From assembly GCA_958430865.1 (NCBI GenBank), contig CAUDNR010000298.1, forward strand, positions 7,099 through 18,797: a DNA stretch of 11,699 nucleotides. Reading direction: 5' to 3'. The position numbers and the translations under genes are program-made. The notes below the pieces were generated by a model. It saw only the letters and a program-made list of their open reading frames with translations, searched no databases and was not told the origin of the DNA. Origin of the DNA: Entrophospora sp. SA101 (lineage: Eukaryota > Glomeromycota > Glomeromycetes > Entrophosporales > Entrophosporaceae). Positions 7,960 to 11,699 of this stretch are shown in pieces (positions within the stretch are counted from its first letter, which is position 1; each line of letters opens with the position of its first letter).

Positions 7960-8720
7960 GCACGCTACCTTGAACACTTACAGTCATTCTCTTGCATTCC
8001 TCGTGTACATAAGGCTAATCTGACCACGCTGCCCCTGATGATACAATGATGCAACCAAATTCCGGGGAGGGGACCCAAGGCCCTGGAATTTACCAAGACT
8101 GCATCAATTGTCAATGTCACTTTTTGATAACCTTCCCTCACAGCACCCTCACCAGAGAAAGCTGACAAGTTGCCTACAACGATCCTACCTCTAGGGTAAG
8201 GATGGATCTGTGACCAAGATGTCACAACTCTGGAGGAATCTGCAGCTCATTTAAAGTACAGGAGGTTGCAATTCAGAGTGGGTTGGGTTGGTGACCCTGA
8301 AATTGTGTTTGGGCTCTGATGTTAGGAAGAAGCTGTAAAATAAAATGGCTCAGATTTTTTTTGGTATGTTATATATAAATTAATTATTCTCTATTTCTTT
8401 AATTTTTATTTGACTAACTGAATTTGTTATTAAAATGGAAGTAGGGTTGTTGGTGAGTAGGTGTGCCACCAACACAAAACAGCAACCTCTCGAGTTGCAG
8501 AATTGCAGACACCTACAGGTCGGGATAATATAAAGCAATCACCACACAAGTACCAGCTATCATCAGCAATCAATGCCCATATGGAAACAGTCAAGCCTGG
8601 TCTGAGGGGAAGTTAAGAGAGGTTTTGTCCAAAGCCTTCAAACATGTTCAGGGAGCTTTCACCTGTGGAAAAAACCCATGGTGCTGAAAAGTACTTAATT
8701 GTGCAGACCTGCATATTTGT
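7960..8720. other. GC-elevated island, likely decayed gene or repeat copy
   Basis: Base composition is clearly less AT-rich here, interrupted by an AT stretch at about 8335-8445. On the minus strand a frame of about 93 codons (7965 to about 8246, only GTG starts, no ATG) contains 'PYPRGRIVVGNLSAFSGEG' and 'GYQKVTLTIDAVLVNSR'. A second minus-strand frame covers about 8435-8605 ('WYLCGDCFILSRP'). The AT stretch between them ends in a TTTTATTTTACAG-type 3' splice-like sequence, so an intron is conceivable. The plus strand also has long readable pieces, for example one ending 'SEGKLREVLSKAFKHV' near 8630. Because all frames are fairly open and I recognise no family, strand and identity are unresolved. 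Confidence 0.4.
8457..8516. other. Potentially structured 60-nt segment
   Basis: GTAGGTGT (8457-8464) pairs with ACACCTAC (8509-8516). Nested inside, GCAAC (8482-8486) pairs with GTTGC (8494-8498) around a 7-base loop. A competing hairpin, GTTGGTG with CACCAAC, overlaps the left arm. The 5-bp/7-nt inner stem recalls a tRNA arm, but no tRNA cloverleaf or B-box can be drawn on either strand. Confidence 0.25.
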
Positions 8721-9804
8721 GATAGGAAAATTTTAATTAAATCTGACACTTGTGATCAACATCAGATTTATTATTGACTTTAAGAAACTATACAATGGAA
8801 GGGGAAATATTTTTTTTGATCTTCCCTATTTATTTATTCTTGTGAACCCAGAGATCTGGGTAGACATGCACATTATTGTTTTGAAATCAGGTTCCTTAAA
8901 GTTTAGTTCCTGCATGGTCTTAGTATTATTTATTACTTGGGTGATGCAATTGTTTGTTATGTCAATGATGATATCAAATGTATTGAATAATAATCACGAC
9001 CATCATGAATATTTGATGGATGCAGGTATTCATATAAAGGAAAGGATTAAAAAACAACAATAAAGATAAGTAATGTTTTATTTATTTTGATTCAATTGAG
9101 AAGAACATATAGTGATTTTAATTAATTTTACATATATTGTAACAATTGATTTTGTTAATTTACCTTTTAACCTTTTCTTCAAACTTGGGAAACAGGTTGT
9201 AGCATTAGCAAAGATTTTTTAGAACGTTACAATTTTATTTTTATTTGATCTTGTGTCACTTTATATATTATTTTCTTTGCATTCTTTATATTCTATATAT
9301 CATTTATATTATTCTTTATATCATTTTCTTTATGGATGAGTTACTAATTAAGTGCTGCAGCTTTCTGGAAAGTTCATAAGATATTAATAATTATTATTTA
9401 TTATTTATTTAATTTATTGTAATATTATATATTATGAATTTTTTTTTGTATAAAAAGATAAGCTTTCCAACATCAATATAGTGCCAATCATCTAAAGACA
9501 TCACAAAATGTTGCCAATCTTTAAATGCTGATACTTTACTAAATATGGGTTATTTTACCAAAAACTCTCTATTTTTGCAATCTTCTAGACATGAAAATAA
9601 TGTAATAGAAAGTTTTTTTTGAGTTATTTAGTAAAAAAAAAAGTTATAGTGGTTTAAAGTTATGTTACTTTACTATGTTATTTGAAATTTTGGCAACTAT
9701 ATATCTAGACTGCAATTTACCAATTATTTTCATGATTTAATAACTATTCACATGACAATGTCGCAGCTTACTTACAAATTTGGATTTATATATATATATA
9801 TATA
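8721..9804. other. AT-rich non-coding stretch with degenerate TTCTTTATAT repeats
   Basis: A 103-codon plus-strand frame at 8752-9063 begins at GTG and encodes a hydrophobic, His-rich and Met-rich peptide with no known motif; I do not support it as a gene. Near 9278-9335 there is a short degenerate tandem repeat around TTCTTTATATCATTT. A (TA)n run at about 9788-9804 directly abuts the transposon at 9805 and supplies its TA target dinucleotide. Confidence 0.5.
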
Positions 9805-10067
9805 CAGTTGGCGCTCAATATGGTTTTGACAAAAAACTTCACTATATAGTGTGATTCATTATATAAAAAGATCGGCAAAATTTTCACAAAAAATCCCGTG
9901 ATACGACTTTATTAAAAAATAATGAAAAAAAAATTATAAAAAAGAAAAATAAATAAATAATAGATAATTTCATAAAAATAATTATTTAATAATCCAATTA
10001 TCCAATGTGCTTTGTTTTTTTAGAAGCAGTATGTTTGGATATGTGATTTTTAATTGCTTTTATTGAA

Positions 10068-10319
10068 TTAATGAAATGTAAGATTTTCATGTGGATCTTG
10101 AATATAAGAAAGGACAATGTTTAAAGATTCTAATGCCTCTTTTGTAGTAATTTTTTGATTAACAATTGATAATTCATCTTCTGGCTCAGACTCAGCTGTT
10201 GGTCTTACATAATTAATAATTTCTTCGTCAGTAATTTCAACATTTCCAAATTCTTGGATTTCATTATCAATTTTTTGCGAGACATTACTAAATTCAATTA
10301 CTTTATTTTTTGCGAAACA
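10068..10319 (-). pseudogene. C-terminal remnant of a pogo/Tigger-type transposase
   Basis: The minus-strand frame gives about 77 residues from near 10301 to a TAA at 10068-10070. It includes NVEITDEEIINYV, an acidic Glu/Pro/Asp stretch (SEPEDE), then 'KITTKEALESLNIVLSYIQ'. This 'TDEEI...acidic...[KT]xxEALexLxxxLxYxxQ' layout is the typical tail of Tigger/CENP-B-like transposases, downstream of the DDE nuclease. Upstream the frame is closed by stops inside a 35-bp tandem duplication (10271-10300 and 10306-10335), and no catalytic region survives. The tail itself is open, and its orientation places the gene's 3' end toward the left terminus of the element. Confidence 0.75.
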
Positions 10320-10335
10320 TTACTAAATTCAATTA
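10271..10335. repeat. 35-bp tandem duplication with two further decayed copies
   Basis: TTTTTTGCGAGACATTACTA at 10271, continuing into AATTCAATTA, is repeated at 10306-10335 with one substitution. Weaker copies follow near 10368-10393 (ttttgcgacaaactacca, then aaattca) and 10410-10430 (tttttgctaaattcaaaa). The 35-bp period is not a multiple of three, so it disrupts the transposase frame. Confidence 0.75.
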
Positions 10336-10677
10336 TTCAATCTCATGCATAATACTTTTAAAAAAATTTTTGCGACAAACTACCAAAATTCATGTTAATA
10401 TTGATGAAAATTTTTTTTTGCTAAATTCAAAATTTATTTTATTATTTAATACAATTAAGTAATGATCGATAAAATTTTTATAATGACTTCACTATATCGA
10501 GCTCTAATTAATATAATGGTACCAAGTAAAACTTCACTATATGATTATATCGAGAGTTTATATTAAAATTCACTATATCGAGCAGAATTTATATGTAATG
10601 AAACGGGAAATTTTCCAACTTCACTATATCGTACGATTTACTATATAGTAGGTTCACTATATCGAGCGCCGACTGTA

Positions 10678-10834
10678 TAGAGCTCTTTATAAAGCAAGAT
10701 CGGCATAAAAATTTTCGGCAAGTGGCGCAGCACGTGATGTCTTTAGATGATTCGCACCGTAGAAAAACAACTGGGTAACTCACAACCCATAGTTGAGTAT
10801 TAACAATTTAAATTCAATTTTGCTTATATTTTGA
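10678..10834. other. Sequence beside the transposon with a block resembling its interior
   Basis: At 10697-10738 the sequence AAGATCGGCATAAAAATTTTC, followed by a GC-richer stretch and CACGTGAT, resembles 9868-9902 inside the transposon's left end (AAGATCGGCAAAATTTTC, then CCCGTGAT). The shared block in the same orientation, inside and outside the element, points to an older related element next to or beneath this insertion. A 64-codon minus-strand frame spanning 10589-10783 crosses the transposon boundary and is not a gene. Confidence 0.45.
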
Positions 10835-10858
10835 TGTAAGGAAAAGGGTTTCCTTACA
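10835..10858. repeat. Perfect 10-bp hairpin with AGGG loop
   Basis: TGTAAGGAAA (10835-10844) is followed by AGGG and then TTTCCTTACA (10849-10858), an exact reverse complement. It could be the core of a tiny foldback element or a strong RNA hairpin if transcribed. No adjacent gene tells which. Confidence 0.7.
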
Positions 10859-11699
10859 CACATATATAAAAAGAATATATTGCTAATAATAGTTTGTTAA
10901 ATAATAATATAAAATATGTTCATATCACAATAGGTTGAATTTAAACCTAGGCCATAATCATTTTTCATGGGGCTAATTGACTAGGTTTTTTTTAATTTCT
11001 TTAAATCATTTACTTAAACTTATTCATCTACAGTGTGTTGCAAAAAAAACCAGATAAATCAAATTAATCATCATGGAACAACCACTGCATTAATTCATAT
11101 AAAAAATATTTCCATTTGATAGGTTAAGGGCAGAACTTTTATTGAATATATTTTAGTATGAAATATTTTCATTATTGATTTTAATTACTGGCTGACATCT
11201 TGATTTTTTTATCAAAGTAAATTAATTAGAAATAAATCAGGAGTTGGATTCCACTTTTCTATGATAAATTGTCTCACATCTTTAAATTTTAACTTTATTA
11301 CATTATTTATAATTGATTACCAAAAATTTTAAAGAAATCTAGTACATAATAATAATAATAATAATAAATTGTGATATGTCACATGATTCTAAAGGTGATT
11401 CCATTTCTTTGAATGATTAACTTTCCTATAATCCACATTGTCCATTTCATACAACTTATTAATATTGAAATAGTTATTTGAGAATGGAGTGCTAACAATC
11501 TGGTATATTTATTAGGTAAATGCATTTCATTTATTCTAATAACATAATTGCAAAAAAGCAAGTAAGATTCAACCATATTGTGAATTTTAAAAGCAAATTA
11601 CTCAACAGCTAATTGCCAGATTCAGTTAGAAAATGATTTAAAATGATTTAAAAAAGCAAAACTTTGTTTGAAAATTTATTTGAGTCAAGTTGATGAATT
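10859..11699. other. AT-rich non-coding stretch
   Basis: No supported gene. AAACCTAG (10943-10950) and CTAGGTTT (10981-10988) form an 8-bp inverted repeat. An AAT microsatellite lies at about 11348-11367. A 65-codon minus-strand frame at 11379-11576 has an ATG but no recognisable domain and background composition. Confidence 0.5.

Larger units (their letters stand above)
9805..10675 (-). mobile_element. Internally deleted pogo/Tigger-like DNA transposon
   Basis: The left end reads CAGTTGGCGCTCAATAT (from 9805) and the right end, read inward on the minus strand, CAGTCGGCGCTCGATAT (from 10675). These agree at 15 of 17 positions and are flanked by TA on both sides (9803-9804 and 10676-10677), the insertion signature of the Tc1/mariner-pogo superfamily. 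The 871-bp length is far below the 2-3 kb of autonomous Tigger elements. Inside, the minus strand keeps a transposase C-terminal tail (10068-10319). The right side carries five TTCACTATATcgag-type subterminal motifs (10488, 10533, 10569, 10620, 10653). The catalytic DDE core and N-terminal DNA-binding domains are missing, so the copy is non-autonomous. Confidence 0.8.

Noticed and set aside
8482..8498. Possible tRNA arm (5-bp stem, 7-nt loop)
   Set aside because: No acceptor stem, D arm or B-box consensus can be placed around it on either strand.
8752..9063. 103-codon plus-strand frame
   Set aside because: GTG start, Met/Ile/Phe-rich peptide as expected from AT-rich non-coding DNA, no motif.
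10589..10783. 64-codon minus-strand frame
   Set aside because: It crosses the right terminus of the transposon and mixes element and flank, so it is not a gene.
11379..11576. 65-codon minus-strand frame with ATG
   Set aside because: No domain recognised; composition matches surrounding non-coding DNA.

Overview
The window reads as AT-rich (roughly three quarters A+T by eye), gene-poor nuclear DNA of an arbuscular mycorrhizal fungus (Glomeromycotina, Rhizophagus or a close relative). The evidence is two protein families that I know as hugely expanded in those genomes: a nuclease-like/kinase-like effector-type protein, and the kinase family with an N-terminal 'CPxC...CDPK' finger and a 'TSGNExxDELI' block. 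Fungal pogo/Tigger transposon debris and long non-coding AT-rich stretches full of decayed repeats agree with this. Species-level assignment is inference; no rRNA, tRNA or universal marker gene is present.

Layout. 1-1757: non-coding, holding a degenerate ~17-22 bp minisatellite (288-480), a small GC-richer island (about 775-960), a perfect 16-bp palindrome (1091-1106) and a ~500-bp field of diverged repeats (1212-1680). 1758-2256, minus strand: a frameshifted, truncated kinase pseudogene that keeps only the finger, linker and start of the kinase N-lobe. 2333-2488: a GC-rich foldback made of four GGACAGG-type arms. 3115-3184: a solo Tigger-like terminal fragment. 4524-5930, minus strand: the only intact substantial gene, 468 codons without an intron. 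5931-7960: AT-rich DNA with no supported gene. About 7960-8720: a GC-elevated island, readable on both strands and probably a decayed gene or repeat. 9805-10675: an internally deleted pogo/Tigger-like transposon with matching terminal inverted repeats, TA flanks and a recognisable transposase C-terminal remnant on the minus strand. 10835-10858: a perfect 10-bp hairpin. The rest to 11699 is AT-rich and empty.

Most interesting is the 468-aa protein. Its N-terminal half looks like a PD-(D/E)XK nuclease fold (D137, E155-x-K157, Q170). Its C-terminal half is a kinase-like domain in which the usual HGD...N catalytic loop reads HGN...S, so it is probably a pseudokinase. This architecture recalls the Crinkler-RHS-type (CR) effectors of eukaryotes, here without an obvious CR header and with a hydrophobic, signal-like N terminus. 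The genes form no operon or pathway; the window is a repeat-rich accessory region with one effector-like gene and the remains of others.
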